DNA of 64,000 bases, from NCBI GenBank assembly GCA_001898995.1, contig MKVZ01000004.1:432612-496611 (forward strand), read 5' to 3'. Positions 63,891 to 64,000 of this stretch are shown piece by piece. The notes under the pieces are model-generated. The model did no database searches. It was not told the DNA's origin and saw only the letters and a program-made list of their open reading frames with translations. The DNA comes from Rhizobiales bacterium 63-22. Lineage in GTDB: Bacteria; Pseudomonadota; Alphaproteobacteria; Rhizobiales; Rhizobiaceae. The stretch's first letter is position 1. The number at the start of each line of letters is the position of its first letter. The translations under genes were made by a program, and so were the position numbers.

Positions 63891-64000
63891 GAAATGCTGA
63901 AGCTCCCTTGGCTTCGTTGGAACGGCGTTCGTTTACCCTTTCGAAACGCTTTTGGCTACCCCGCGCGAACAGGCGGACGGCGATCAGCGCCATGCCGGCG
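63891..64000. other. Window edge, unresolved
   Basis: The last 110 bases contain the upstream region of the kinase gene and an open leftward frame (AGMALIAVRLFARG) that enters from beyond the edge. The visible part is too short to assign. Confidence 0.25.

Overview
The window is GC-rich alphaproteobacterial DNA that looks like Brucella sensu lato (Brucella/Ochrobactrum, Hyphomicrobiales). The strongest taxonomic clue is a LuxR regulator of the BabR/BlxR type beside cobalamin-dependent metH. Fused cysNC, the cysG-DUF2849-cysI-cysH-DUF934 operon, the rph-rdgB-hemW-rsmI-yraN run divergent from hrcA-grpE, and dispersed Rhizobiales-type intergenic repeats fit too. A near-complete myovirus-type prophage argues for an Ochrobactrum-like or atypical Brucella rather than a classical Brucella; this is inference.

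Positions 1 to about 32,276 are prophage. The left end, where integrase, repressor and replication genes should lie, is outside the window. Rightward late genes run from packaging and head (lambda-like: terminase small and large, portal, gpW, ClpP-type protease with nested scaffold, decoration protein D, capsid E) to a contractile P2-like tail (spike V, wedge W, J, I, a large DUF4815 protein, fibre and fibre chaperone, sheath, tube, frameshifted chaperone E/E', tape measure, U, X, D), then a lysis cassette (holin candidate, SAR endolysin, overlapping spanins). An acyltransferase-3 gene sits backwards between fibre chaperone and sheath and looks like a lysogenic-conversion cargo gene.

The prophage end (27,230-32,260) is accessory DNA. 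It holds three small rightward unknown genes, a five-gene leftward unknown operon behind a promoter with two identical-architecture operators, a second leftward operon behind a promoter carrying an alphaproteobacterial LexA box (GTTC-N7-GTTC) and ending in a truncated serine recombinase, an orphan D12-class adenine methyltransferase and a secreted SNase-like protein. tRNA-Pro(CGG) at 32,273-32,349 is the probable attachment site. The two leftward operons are the best candidates for an undescribed system.

From 32,434 the DNA is host chromosome: sulfate activation (cysD-cysNC-cysQ), a class III aminotransferase, babR, metH with a perfect palindrome between its -35 and -10, a CPA1 antiporter, ogt, the sulfite-reduction operon, RNA and nucleotide housekeeping genes, and hrcA-grpE. 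Positions 57,390-60,540 form a small island: a decayed monooxygenase, two copies of a recombinase C-terminal tail in direct orientation, and between them an ABC exporter. The window closes with an MBL-fold hydrolase divergent from a TetR regulator across twin operators, a TRIC/UPF0126 membrane protein and a PfkB-family adenosine kinase.
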